Assembly: GCA_029641185.1 (NCBI GenBank)
Contig: JAPWGK010000003.1
Location: 186,001 to 250,000, forward strand
DNA: 64,000 bases
DNA from: Pseudofabraea citricarpa
Lineage: Eukaryota > Ascomycota > Leotiomycetes > Helotiales > Dermateaceae
Direction: 5' to 3'
This document shows, piece by piece, positions 24,560 to 35,532 of this stretch (its first letter is position 1; every line of letters starts with the position of its first letter). A program made the position numbers and the translations under genes. The notes beneath the pieces are model-generated. The model was not told the DNA's origin, made no database searches, and worked only from the letters and a program-made list of their open reading frames with translations.

Positions 24560-25396
24560 ATGTCTTTCAAATATAAAACCGTCCTTGTGGTGGGTGCAAC
24601 CTCAGGCATTGGGCTTGCACTGGCCGAGAAGATGGTTGAGAATGGTTGCTATGTTATAGCTTCTGGCCGTCGCTTGGAAAATCTCAATAAGCTCAAGAAG
24701 AAGCACGGCGAGCAAAAACTCGACACTGTCAGATTTGACATTACTAATCTCGAAGGCATTCCGGCCTTCGTGGAAACGTAAGAAGACACCCCTCTTTGAT
24801 CAGGGGTTGAAACTGATAGCAATATTAGAGTCACAAAGGCACATCCAAACCTGGATTGTGTTATTCTCAACTCCGGTATTCAACGTGGTATGGATTTTAC
24901 CAAGCCGGAGAGCATAGATTTGTCCGATGCTTCCACAGAATTTACTACAAACTACCTTGCTCACCTTCATCTTACCAAGGCATTTCTCCCATTTCTGCAA
25001 CACCAGTCTTCACCTACAGCGCTAGTGTATACCACATCAACTCTAGCATTGTATCCTATTCTACGTTGTGGCAACTACTGTGCTTCGAAAGCAGCAATGC
25101 ATCACCTAATCCTTGTCATGCGCGAGCAATTGAAGGACACCAATGTCAAAATCATCGAGCTTCTACCCCCTGCGGTGCAGACTGAATTGCATGACGAAGA
25201 CAAGCAACCAGATATCAAGAACGGGCGCAATTTTGGCATGCCGTTGGATGAATTCACGGAGCACGCTTGGAAGGGGCTTTGTGAGGGCAAGAACGATATT
25301 CCTGTTGGTGAATATACGATCAAGGCGTATGACACCTTTGAAATAGCGAGGCAAAAGACCTTTCAGGGTGTGGTTGAGATGATCAAAAAAATGTAG
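24560..25396 (+). CDS. Short-chain dehydrogenase/reductase (DltE-like)
   Basis: Two exons, 24560-24777 and 24829-25396, encode 261 residues; the 51-bp intron keeps the phase at ETVTKAHP. The classical SDR plan is present: dinucleotide-binding GATSGIG at residues 12-18, the NSG block after strand 4, Ser143 in YTTSTLA, and the Tyr156-x3-Lys160 pair in NYCASKAA. An Arg-Arg pair after strand 2 (SGRRLENL) suggests NADP(H) preference. Length and the ELLPPAVQTELHD tail match the DltE-like fungal SDRs, which act on small carbonyl substrates in the cytosol. The substrate is unknown. Tail-to-head with the deaminase gene 564 bp downstream; no functional link is visible. Confidence 0.9.
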
Positions 25397-25960
25397 AGTC
25401 CTTCGGAGCTTATGTAGCTAGCTACCTGCTACCTTACATAGGTACACAGGTATCTAGGTAGTTAATGCAAGACTTGTGCACCCAATTAGAGCACTTCGGG
25501 ATAAACTTGCTTGTTTTGGGTAATGGATATGTATTCCATAAACCATAGAGATTACTTCGAAAGGCGTCAAATGGGAAAATCTACTTAATACTTCTTTTGA
25601 GAAGCAAGAAAATATAATAGGCTTTGTTGCACCACAGAACTTAGCTTGCTCTTTCGGTATAAATGCCAAGATTGCGCTACGACCCCTCTACCCCTCCACC
25701 GCATCTCTCGGACGCATAGCAACCTCACAAGCCAAACAGCCTGACCTCGTGGAACAATCCCACGCACATAGCAAATCATGTTCAGAATCTGCTTCGGTCA
25801 ACGAGGTACCAGCAAAGGTGGGATGAGCAAGATCGCACTCTATTGTTTTTTTGCTGTGCGCACATCTAGGTATCTGCTGTAAAGAATCATCACAGAGAAC
25901 ATCTGCTACCGAGTATTGAAATCGCATTCACTACTTGACTATATAGGAAAGCTTTCGACT
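25397..25960. other. Intergenic, SDR 3' end to deaminase start
   Basis: It contains TAGGTA/TAGCTA-rich sequence (25415-25465) directly after the SDR stop and the deaminase leader. No gene seen. Confidence 0.6.
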
Positions 25961-27034
25961 ATGATGGCATCCTCCGATTTCCTACAACGTCTTCCTAAAA
26001 TAGAACTTCACCTACACATTGAAGGAACCCTTACTCCGTCATTGCGATGGCGCCTTGCGCAAAAGAACAAGACCAAGCTCAATTACGATTCGGAGGAAGC
26101 TCTAGCAGAGAGCTACAGGGTCATGTACAACCATCGCAAGAAGCTAAATGGTGACCTCTTTGATGCCAATGGCAACCCTTTTCCAGTCTTCCTCGACATG
26201 TACTACGGCGGCATGGAATGTCTCGTTACAGAAGACGACTTCTATGATCTCGCGATGGAGTATTTCACAAAGGCTGCTAGCATGAACGTCCGATACTGCG
26301 AACCATTCTTCGACATACAAGGGCATACAAGACGTGGTGTAAAAGTGGAGACGGTCATGAAGGGATTACAAAGGGCGAAGGAAGATGCGGCAAGCACATT
26401 GAATTTGCATTCGAATTGGACCATGTGCTTCCTACGAGACATGTCTCCCGAGTCTGCAATGGAAGACTACGAATTAGCACTTCCATACCGCGATGTCTTC
26501 CAGGCAATTGGTCTTGACAGCGACGAGTTCGACAGGCCTCCATCTCTCTTCGAAAATGTATTCCTACGGGCGCGGAAAGATGGGTTCAAATTGACCAGTC
26601 ATTGTGATGTCAATCAGAAGGACACGCATGATCATATCCGTCAGGTCATCCACTCGGTGGGTGGAACTGGTGCTGACAGGATAGACCATGGGCTTAATGC
26701 GGCTGAGAGGCCGGAACTTTGGGAGGAGATCAAGGCAAGAGATTTGGGAATGACTCTTTGCCCGCATGCCTACCATCGCCGCACTCCTACAGAGTGGGTG
26801 TTTCCCAAGATCCGGCAGCTTTTTGATGCTGGCATCAAGATCACGATCAACAGTGATGATCCCACGTACATGCATAACATGTGGGTAAGTGACAATCTGG
26901 CTCTAGCTCAAATGCATTGTCCCTTTACGAATGAGGAAATGATACAACTTCAAAGGAATGCCATTGACATATCCTGGGCAAGTGAATCTTTCAAGGTTGG
27001 ATTCAGGAAAGAATTGGATTCGTTGCTTATGTAG
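25961..27034 (+). CDS. Adenine/adenosine deaminase family metal hydrolase
   Basis: Single exon of 357 residues from the first of two adjacent ATGs (25961 and 25964); upstream in-frame codons lack an ATG. The amidohydrolase TIM-barrel markers are in order: zinc ligands His17 and His19 in ELHLHIEGTL, His214 in LTSHCDVNQ, the DHG motif in GADRIDHGLN, and Asp299-Asp300 in INSDDPTYM. The early LHIEGT and late DDP motifs fit the fungal adenine deaminase group better than animal adenosine deaminases. The expected reaction is hydrolytic deamination of adenine (or adenosine) in purine salvage, in the cytosol. The usual HAGE proton-donor block after His214 is HCDVN here, which leaves the exact activity uncertain. 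The next gene, a Zn2Cys6 regulator, starts 319 bp downstream on the same strand. Confidence 0.88.
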   Translation: MMASSDFLQRLPKIELHLHIEGTLTPSLRWRLAQKNKTKLNYDSEEALAESYRVMYNHRKKLNGDLFDANGNPFPVFLDMYYGGMECLVTEDDFYDLAMEYFTKAASMNVRYCEPFFDIQGHTRRGVKVETVMKGLQRAKEDAASTLNLHSNWTMCFLRDMSPESAMEDYELALPYRDVFQAIGLDSDEFDRPPSLFENVFLRARKDGFKLTSHCDVNQKDTHDHIRQVIHSVGGTGADRIDHGLNAAERPELWEEIKARDLGMTLCPHAYHRRTPTEWVFPKIRQLFDAGIKITINSDDPTYMHNMWVSDNLALAQMHCPFTNEEMIQLQRNAIDISWASESFKVGFRKELDSLLM

Positions 27035-27353
27035 GTAGACAAATAGCGATTTCTTGTTATCATTCCACCTACCACTATTTGCGTTCATATACTTCTCTTG
27101 TCAAATCGTGGTTTTAATTATCATCTGAGGGCTTGTATGGTCAATGCCTTCTTCTACAGCGTTGGAAACGAAAAGATAGTGCGACTGGTCTTAGAAGGCT
27201 CTGCCTAAATCACGAGACGTCACGGGATGTTGTTCGGGCGTCTCGCACCCACCCGCCCGCAGTGATCCTTTCATTTCACACTACCAGCAGTCACCACTCT
27301 GTTCCCTCAACCCTGAATCTGCACTCTTTTCACAACAAATACAACACCCAAAT
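27035..27353. other. Intergenic, regulator promoter region
   Basis: 319 bp between the deaminase stop and the regulator ATG, with no further coding sequence. It includes a pyrimidine-rich leader (27265-27350) typical of fungal 5' ends. Confidence 0.6.
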
Positions 27354-29210
27354 ATGCCCGCCGGGGCACGAAGTCGCAACGGGTGCTGGACTTGCAGGTT
27401 GCGCAGGAAAAAGTGCGACGAGAAACGGCCCGCGTGTTCTGTCTGCGAATCGCTGGGGATCAATTGCGATGGATACGGCCACCGACCCGAGTGGATGGAT
27501 GGAGGCGAAAGGGAGAAAGAGGCCGCAGCGGAAACGAGGCGCAAGATCAAGAACGCAGCTCGTCGCGAACCTGCTTCTAACCAAAGCTCACCAGCTCCTG
27601 CAAGTCATGCTTCAGCAGCTGCACGGCAAGCCACCGGCATTCCTAAGCCAAACCCAGAACATCCAAGCCAGCAGGAGCTTGCGCTTCCATCTGGAACTTC
27701 TCAGAGTCAAACTTCGACCATTACCAGTGCAACGGTAGCGACGCCATCAACAAATTTGAGTCGCAAACATGATGTAAAAGCTTTGTCTCCAGATGTAGCC
27801 ACAATATCTGATCAAATTTCGACTGAGATTGCCAATAAGGAATATGCACTCCCAAGTGTTCTCAAAGAACGCGAGGCATCGTTACTGATGTTTTATCTAG
27901 ACTGCGTCTTCCCTATGCAGTTCAAAATGCATAGCCCCTCAATTGCCGATGGGGGACGCGGATGGATGCTGTCATTATTTCTCCGAACGCCTCCACTTTA
28001 TCATATGACGTTAGCTATGAGTGCACATTGTCTAGATCTACTGAGCTTACCAACGAGCGGTGATGAGTACAAATCCATCAGTCTTAGCGAATTGGGCTTG
28101 GCGTTACAGCATATGCAGCGGTACATCCAAGATTTCAACGGCCAAAAAGAACCTGGTAATCTTGAAGAGAGCATCAAAGTGTGCTCTTGTATTCTCCAAA
28201 TGATTGCCTTCTCCGTAAGATTCCTAGGCCCAGCTTCTGATGTCAAAACTAACAACATCAACTAGTGTTTCAAAGGAGGGACTGATAATTGGAAGGTTCA
28301 TTTGCATGCGGCATCGAGCATTGTCCCTGTATTAATCGACGGCCTTTTAGCAACATTTCCAACCTCAGAGTCCCCTTATGCTACTACCGAGCCAACTGTG
28401 TACCGTACTCTTGCATATAAGACCGATGAAGCCGCCATGAAATTTTTGATTGGTGTCTTCCTGTGGTTTGATGTTTGTGGATCCATATCAACTGGGTCAA
28501 CCCCATGCCTCGAGAAATATTTCGATCATTTGATGGTTGGACCAAATCCAAAAGTGGACCTGCAAGAAGTTATGGGAGTGGAGGGCTGGGTAATGGCTCT
28601 CATTGGCAAAATTGCCTCCCTTGATCGGTGGAAGAGAGAATCGCAGATGCATGGAAGACTCAGCATGATTGACCTTGTCACCAGAGCTACCAATATCGAG
28701 AAAGACCTCGTGCAGGGCATTGTACGTATGAAAGGAACCTCGTTGGAACATCAACAGTCACTTCGACATCTTTTAGACTATGGAGGCCGAGTACCATTGT
28801 CGAACTTGTGCATTCACGCACCCTACGTCACGCACGTTTATGCTTCAGCAGCCGTTACCTATTTACATGTAGTCATTTCGGGACCACAGCCAGAATTACC
28901 AGAAATCCGTAAGAGTGTTTCTAGCACGGTTGAGCTCCTCAAACTCATTCCGGATCCACTCCTTGCCCGATCATTCTTCTGGCCATTGCTTGTAACTGGC
29001 TCGATGGCCTTGGAAGGAGAGGAGGATGTATTCAGACATATTATCACCACCAGTGGTGTTAGTCCCACATCAACTGGTATCGGATGGAATGTGCTCAGAG
29101 TGCTGGAGCAGTGCTGGAAATTAAGAGGGACACATCATGCAGGTGTAAGCGAAAATGGGTATTGGTCAACGATTATGGCGAGCCTTGACCTTGACTTAAT
29201 AGTCATATGA
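27354..29210 (+). CDS. Zn2Cys6 transcription factor with fungal-specific C-terminal domain
   Basis: Two exons, 27354-28214 and 28266-29210, encode 601 residues; the 51-bp intron is in phase 0 (AFS/CFKGG). The Zn2Cys6 cluster is at the N-terminus with Cys11, 14, 21, 28, 31 and 38, and the basic LRRKK segment between the second and third cysteines. A Ser/Pro/Ala/Gln-rich linker (about 50-150) leads into an all-helical region of the type called fungal_trans_2 (SLLMFYLDCVFPMQF and onward). The family binds CGG-containing DNA as dimers or monomers and usually controls metabolic genes. The nearest candidate target is the deaminase immediately upstream, but adjacency on the same strand is weak evidence. 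Confidence 0.9.
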
Positions 29211-29708
29211 ATTACCCAAACAGGATGTTGCCAAGCATTCTGGCCTGAGCTTGGAATAACTGGATTATCGACCCGTCAACTTTTCACATTGTGCCTTTTG
29301 AGACGACAGGCATTATAGGTTTACAACATCAATCCTTTTGGAATGGCGTATGGTTGTATTGTTTCAACGCCCAGAAGGGTCCAGTATGAGCCCAAGAAGC
29401 TTGTTGTCGAGGACAGCCATGGAAACTGGATTTCAAAGGTCAAGGCGACCTGGATAACGGCGCAGCTTCAGCTATATTCATACCATCATTGTTAAATACC
29501 AGGAGCACGCGATGAATAACGGGATCTGCAAATAAGGACTGGCGTCATTTTCTATAACTTGATCTAAGACCAGGGAATCATCGGCCAACTCGTTCAAATT
29601 AACTCCAACAAATTAACTGCAAAAGATTAACTATAAAAAGAGAATAAAAAAATGCTTTAAAAAGAAAAATATCAACCTCCAGCTACCGTCAACTTTTGAC
29701 ATAACCTC
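29211..29708. other. Intergenic between convergent genes
   Basis: About 500 bp holding the 3' ends of the regulator (plus) and the solute-binding-like gene (minus). The part near 29580-29690 is A-rich and includes AATAAA-like sequence. No gene seen. Confidence 0.6.
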
Positions 29709-30915
29709 TTATGGAAATAGCTCCATAGGACCCGGACCTTGAGCAGTACCTAAAGTAGTCTCGAATTGAAGTTTCCACCACTCGACCTTTTCGCGGTCTT
29801 GCATGAACTGCCGGAATCCCGAAGTCTGCGTGTTATTACTTGTAACGACCTTTCCTTCGTCTAAAGAAATCACAGGCGAGAAGCCACCAGGTTGCTGAAA
29901 TTCACTGGTAATCCACGATTGCCAAAGTCTGGAGGTCTCTGGTCGCCTGGTAGACGAAAAGATTGCGGTGGTCTGAGCCCACGACATGTATTGTTCAGGA
30001 AATGGTGGTTCTTTGAATCCTAAAAAGTCGGGATTTCCTGGAGGGTATCCGATGGTGGTAAATGATAGAATGCGACCCGCAGCAGGAGCTGTTGAGTTGT
30101 TTGTCGCATTGTTATGCTGGTCGACAATTACGTAGGAAGGAGTTGCGCTTCCGCGAACCCATTTAACGTCTTGTTGTGCAAGGGCCTCCAGCCATTCGAA
30201 TCCGTATCTCTCTACGATAATAGAGAAGAGGTAGGCGATAGCATCATCGTCATTGGGGTAAGTGGCAACGATTTTGGACTTCCATTTGGGATCCAAGAGA
30301 TCAGCGTAGGAGTTTGGGAGCTCGCTTTCAGGGATCTGGGTATTATCATAGACGAATTTTCCAAAGCCCACTATACAACAAAGTTAGGCCACCCTCATCT
30401 TATTATATCTTCGAATTCACTTACGAATTGCCATAGGCAAGAATGCGCCATCGAAGTCTTTCTCGCCGTTATATAAATCAGCAAAGGAGGCAGGCTTGTA
30501 GAACATCAATCTATCCTGATCCTTCCAACGTTGGAAATCTTGAAGAGTCTGCAGGACAGCAACATCGACCGTCTCGTTCTTGGCGTAGAATGCTCGATCG
30601 ATTCGGCTATCGAAGTACTTGGAAAGATCGACAATCAAATCGAGTTCGATGTTTGGGAAGCGTTCCCGCCATTTATTCCGTGCACCATCTCCTTGGGCAC
30701 CAGCTAAATATTATTACGTCAATAAACGACTCTAGCGCTTCCTTTGATTCAAGTAACTTACAATCACCACCCCAGACTACAGTTAGTCTTCCATCTTCTC
30801 CTTGGGCAGATTGGTAGATCTCATCAAGGGAACGATTGTCAATTGCGACGTTGTCAGCCCAAGCTATAGTGGTAGCAGCAAATCCCAGAGCGAGAAGTGC
30901 TTTTGTTGGAAGCAT
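29709..30915 (-). CDS. Secreted periplasmic-binding-protein-like protein
   Basis: Three exons on the minus strand, 30915-30762, 30703-30425 and 30370-29709, encode 364 residues; introns are 58 and 54 bp. Residues 1-20 form a signal peptide (MLPTKALLALGFAATTIAWA). The rest has the two-lobe layout of ABC-type solute-binding proteins (group with Fe3+/thiamine/spermidine binders). Landmarks are a VVWGGDSGAQG start strand, RFPNIELDLIVDLS, an LPMAILGFGKFVYD crossover, and SYADLLDPKWKSKIV, which closely recalls the bacterial family block. A run of Asn-X-Ser/Thr sites suggests glycosylation. Fungi have no partner ABC importer of this type, so the protein probably acts alone outside the cell as a ligand-capturing or enzyme-like protein. 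Ligand and role are unknown. The family is sporadic in ascomycetes and probably of bacterial origin (inference). Confidence 0.85.
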
Positions 30916-33900
30916 TTTGAAGAGAGTACACAGGTACTTGAGGAATTGAATACCGATGATCGTAGCTGGATTCAGACAGAGAAGTCGAGGGGTAAGACAG
31001 GGAGAGAGGACCTATCTTATATGTACCTACCCAAGAATTGCTTACAGTGAGATTGAGATTTTAACTCAGCAGAATGTCATGATACCGTAACGCAAAGAAA
31101 GAACATTATTCACGCGCACGATGGGTACCATGCTTCGCCTTGCATGTGGAGTCTGTACATACAAAAGGAACGTCAATATTTCAGCTCGCCTTTGTGAAGG
31201 ATGCGGAGCCACAGCCGAGAGTATCGGCATGGCAATATACGAGGGCGATCCCCTCGCTTAACATGGATTATTTCCCAGGCCCAAGATCAGCGCCGTGCAT
31301 GTGAATCAGCCAAACGACCTATGAGGACAGCGATGCTCCAAAACTTGTCGGCCGACTGATTACAAAGTCAGCGTCTCATCGCAGCTGTTCTATTCATCTC
31401 ATCTCATCTTGCCGGCTAGGTTCTCCGTCCCTATTCCGCATTTACCGTCCCTTGTGTCTCTGCTTCGGCTACGGTTTTTTCGTTGGTTGTTGGTCCTGAG
31501 ATTGCAAGCAGATATCAAGATACCATATTAACATAGTCACTTGTCCCATTACCAATTTACAATTGTACAGCATTTCATGCCTCTCAGGTTGTCTCTGTTC
31601 AGATAATGTGAGTCATGCTAGCAATAACAAACTCCTGTTATGAGGTATGCTAAGAGAGCTATTTTCTTACGGAAAGAGGGAGGCAATAAAAGCTAGGTGA
31701 GGTAGCTAAGGTAGCTATGAGCTAGCTTATCTTACCCTACCCTACCCTCTACGGTACCATACCTTAACCCTTCTCGTTCCCCGTTCGTTCTCGTCTTGTC
31801 TTATGGTTTCGTGCTACGCAACCGCTTAGTACCAAGCGTTGCCAAGAATAAAAAAAGAGCACAGTAATTGTCGAGGCGCCATGCGGCTATGATAGACAGG
31901 CACCTGGCACCTGGCACTTCGCACCTCGCAGCCCTGCCGCATCGAGATGCTCTTCACGTTTATCGTCCCCACCCCCCTTCAGCAAACCAACCCGATACTG
32001 TACTAATCAGGCATGTATTGCTTTTTGGTGTGCGTTCGCCACCTGTAATTCGCCGCGCTCTCTTGGTTGCTGTGGCTTAGTTGCTCGTTGTCGTTGTCGT
32101 TGTTGCTGTCGTTGTCATCCTCCTCCCCTCCCGTGCGGAACGCGTGCCGCTGACGTCGTTCGTCTTATGGTCGCTGTCGCTGCCGCTGCCGGCGTCGCTA
32201 GCTTACGGTACTCTGCACAGAGCTCGGGTTTCTTCGCCTCTCGTGTTAATCATTTCTTCCGCTGCTCGTGTATGTACAGTATATGCGATGCGGTGCGATG
32301 CAAAATGCAGGTAGGTAGGTCCGGGTTCCGGATCTCCGGGTTCCTTACAGTAGGTAGGTAGGCAACGGTGGAATCTTGGGGATTTCTCTCTCCCCTCCCT
32401 CGTCTCTCGTCCTCACAGTCGCCGCGCTATGGCCATCTCGTTTAGCTAGTTTCCTTACTGTACTCCACGGCCGCTTCGCCTGCGCCTTGGCCCTCGCCTC
32501 TCGCCTCCGTGCCAATAAGCCATGCAAGTTCAAGGGCCGTGGCCTTTTTAGCCTCTTCTTTAAAAAGGCTTGATTACTTAGTTGTCGTGTTAATGTGGGC
32601 TCTGGATCTTGATTTAGAAGATGCTTTAGCTTTGCCTGTCGTTCGCATACCCCACAGGCCCACAGGAGGTCGATGTTGCGCTTAGACGAGGGTGGTAACG
32701 ATGGGGAGGGGCAGTCTCAATGAGAAGAGAAACGATTCTTTTTCGCGGAAAGAAAGAACCTCAATTAGATGAGTGAAAGTATTCGGAATGGTATATTGTC
32801 GATATTATGAGTATCTACTTGAGAGCTATGTCTTCTCTAACATAAAGATGGCAGGTACTTGGTGGAGAGCAGAAAAGAAATGAGCATACGATTCGCAAAA
32901 CGTGGTTTTGGCACGCTACAGTACATCTCAAGAATAGCCCGAAATTGACGAAAGCTTGATTCTCGTCCGGGTAGGGAGACCGAGACCGAGTATTCTTAGA
33001 CAGGGCGTGCTCCTCAAACGATCGCGTTAAACGGAACGGGTCTAGATTGTACAGGACGTAAAAAGCCGTTGGGGTGTAGGTTGAATGAGGGGTCCTCCAC
33101 GATAAGTGGCATCTCCCACAGATCTATTTTCGATCCACGGATAGCTGGGGAATCCCTTCGTTCCCCTTCTTGCTTCATTGGTGATGGAGATCGAGTTCCC
33201 GTAGTCCGACGTCGGCCGTGGATGTATGATCCTGATGAGCAGCTAATGAGCTGAGATTACTCGCTACCAGGATGCTTGGTTATAGGTGAGGATCATGTCT
33301 CTTCCTTGGAGTGTAGGGCTGTAATCTTGCATGTGTCTCTTTATTGTGTTCGGTGCTACAGTGCTTTGGGGAGTCAGACTCGGATCTGCTCTTGGTTGGT
33401 TCTGGTTACCCGAGGAGGATTAGGATTCCCCTGCGAGACATTAATCTGCCCTGTCTTTTCATTTTCTCGTTGTTAGTAAGATCTTGTTATTGTACTCTTC
33501 TGGCTTTTCTGTGTCTGTTGCTACTTTATTCCATGCCATGACAGATTTGTTCACTTAGTACCACTATAGTTATCTGTCTGGTTGGTAGAGGCAAGCATTT
33601 TAATTGAAGCTAGAAACGGTGTAAGTAAATGCCTCGTTTATCAACAAAAAGGCCCAAAACAAATACAGAACAAAGTCTGATCAGTTCCAACTTCCGCCAG
33701 ACATCAATTCATGGAGATAGTCACTGAGGTCTTCCTGACAACGAAATATACGAAAGATCAATTTCCCGAAAAATAATCACTTCAACGGCTTCCACAATCT
33801 CTGACCGCAGGGGGATAGATCTGCCAGCATATTGAATGTACCCCTCTCATCCTAGCCCATACTATCCATCAAATCAATATCTATTTTTTCTTCATTCGGA

Positions 33901-34107
33901 ATATGTCCCTGTCGATCACAAGTGGACTGGAGGAGCGCATACAGTAAGATTCTGGTTCCCTGCGATGTCCGTGCAGTGAAAAGGGTCTAGACTGCCTAAC
34001 GCCCTGCATCTCCAGCTTAAAAATCTCAGGGCACCAGGCACCTGACAAAAAAGAATCATCCGACCTGGTGCTGATTTTGATAGTCTCCAGAGCGTGGCTC
34101 GTGCGTG
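30916..34107. other. 3.2 kb gene-poor tract
   Basis: Nothing here splices into a known family. Between about 31730 and 32570 there are short tandem tracts: CCCTA units near 31735, GTCGTT/GCTGTCG units near 32085-32120 and TAGG units near 32308 and 32350. GC content is higher than in the flanking AT-rich DNA. It could be a long leader, a non-coding transcript or spacer; the sequence does not decide. Confidence 0.5.
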
Positions 34108-35532
34108 CTAAGCATTATATCCCTGGCTCTGATCTAAGACTAATGCCGTGCCCTCCATCAAGAACCTCTCCACTTCTTCCTCCCACACCGCCGCGCCTTT
34201 GTACGTATGGAACTCAGGCGCATTCCCTTCCTTCAATCCTGCAATGGCTTGCACCAGAGCCGGTCCGGAGCCCTCGTCTCGAATCTGTCTTAGCGGGTAC
34301 AGATAGGTCTTGTACAAGAAAACGATGGCTTGGGATTCGGGAAGCCGGAAGAGCGTCTGCCTCTCAGCACGGAGGTGGACCTGTGGACTCGTGATTAGAA
34401 CCTCATGGGTATGTATGGTGGGCGGATATCTTCACGTACAGCATTGATATCCGTGATTTTCTTCTTCTCTTCCCCCCCTTCTCGGAGGTGACCTTCTCCA
34501 ACTGGGATCACGAGATTGCCTGTCAGATTCATAGCCCACTGTGCCTTGCATTAGCTAAGCAAAGTGGAAAGGCTTTGGAGCATACATTCTGCCTCGACAC
34601 ATATCTCCCCGTCTCCAAGCGGTCAAAGAAGCGATCCATGCTCGATCGAAGCCTGTCCTCGTACCGAGGAACCGGTCCATGGATATCCTTCAATTTCGCA
34701 CCATAGATTTTCTCAAAATCGAACCCGCTCGCGTAGCAGACTACATATGCTTGCAATCTATACCCCTCGCCATCAGGCGACAGAAGGAGGAACATGAAAT
34801 CCTCATCTACCAACGTGCCGAGCAGACGAAGGGTATCTGTCGTGGAACATGACGGTCTCACGGGGAACTCATCGCCATTAACGATGTTCTTCAGCGTTCC
34901 TTCTTCTCGAAGTTGGTAGATGCTTGGGAATCGAGTAGGCAGGTAGTAACCGCACAGAAACTCGTACAGCTCCCTAACAGAAGCTGCAGCGTCTTCTTTC
35001 GCTTCTGTCACATGAGGACGCTTCTCGCTCAGTATCTGTTTACGTAGTGACAAGCGAGCGAAATGATCTCGGTCGACCTGGATGATTTCCGATAAGGTGT
35101 TCTTGCGGATTCCTATAGTAGTAGAGACTCAGCTAGTTTTTCTTGCTATCTTCGAGACAATCTAGAAACTTGCCCATCGTGATATTGTAGGTCGGCTTGT
35201 ATGGTCGCAGCTGGAGTGGCTCTGCCGCTCGCCAGTCGAAGTCAGGGAGCGGTACGACGTCGCCAAATTGTTTAGCTAAGGACAAGCACAATGACGAGTG
35301 AGGGTCTTTGCGGATTACAGACTATGCTCGATATCATTTAGTTGCAAGTCGACTATTGCTCTGAGAGGTGAATGACCTTTCTATGCCTCGATACTTGCCA
35401 AGCCTGGAACACAACAATGCCGGCCAAGCAATACCTATAAGCGATGGGACTCGAAGCCACGAAGAGAAGCGACAAAGCTAAGAAGGTCGTTCCATTCGAA
35501 GGTAATAAGGAGTCAATCATCCTGAATGACAT
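34108..35532 (-). CDS. Membrane-anchored heme-dependent oxidative N-demethylase-like protein (DUF3445)
   Basis: Five exons on the minus strand: 35532-35377, 35321-35174, 35112-34586, 34538-34440 and 34380-34108, encoding 400 residues. The DUF3445/HDOD family is recognised from LPDFDWRAAEPLQLRPYKPTYN, RYEDRLRSSMDRFFDRLE, NLVIPVGEGHLREG, LRAERQTLFRLPES and IVFLYKTYLYPL, in the right order. The first exon encodes a hydrophobic anchor (about residues 15-42), common in fungal members. Relatives are heme proteins linked to oxidative N-demethylation of methylated amines; the substrate here is unknown. Intron 2 (35173-35113) has a GC donor with the perfect GCAAGT consensus. The first donor is less certain: GTCATT at 35376 gives a 55-bp intron, and GTATCG 18 bases upstream would also keep the frame. 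A second in-frame ATG lies at 35520. Confidence 0.87.

Noticed and set aside
25411..25470. TAGGTA/TAGCTA-rich sequence as another MITE end
   Set aside because: No inverted partner and no target duplication could be found nearby.
31733..31752. CCCTA repeats resembling telomeric sequence
   Set aside because: Unit is 5 bp and only three or four copies; fungal telomeres are long TTAGGG arrays.
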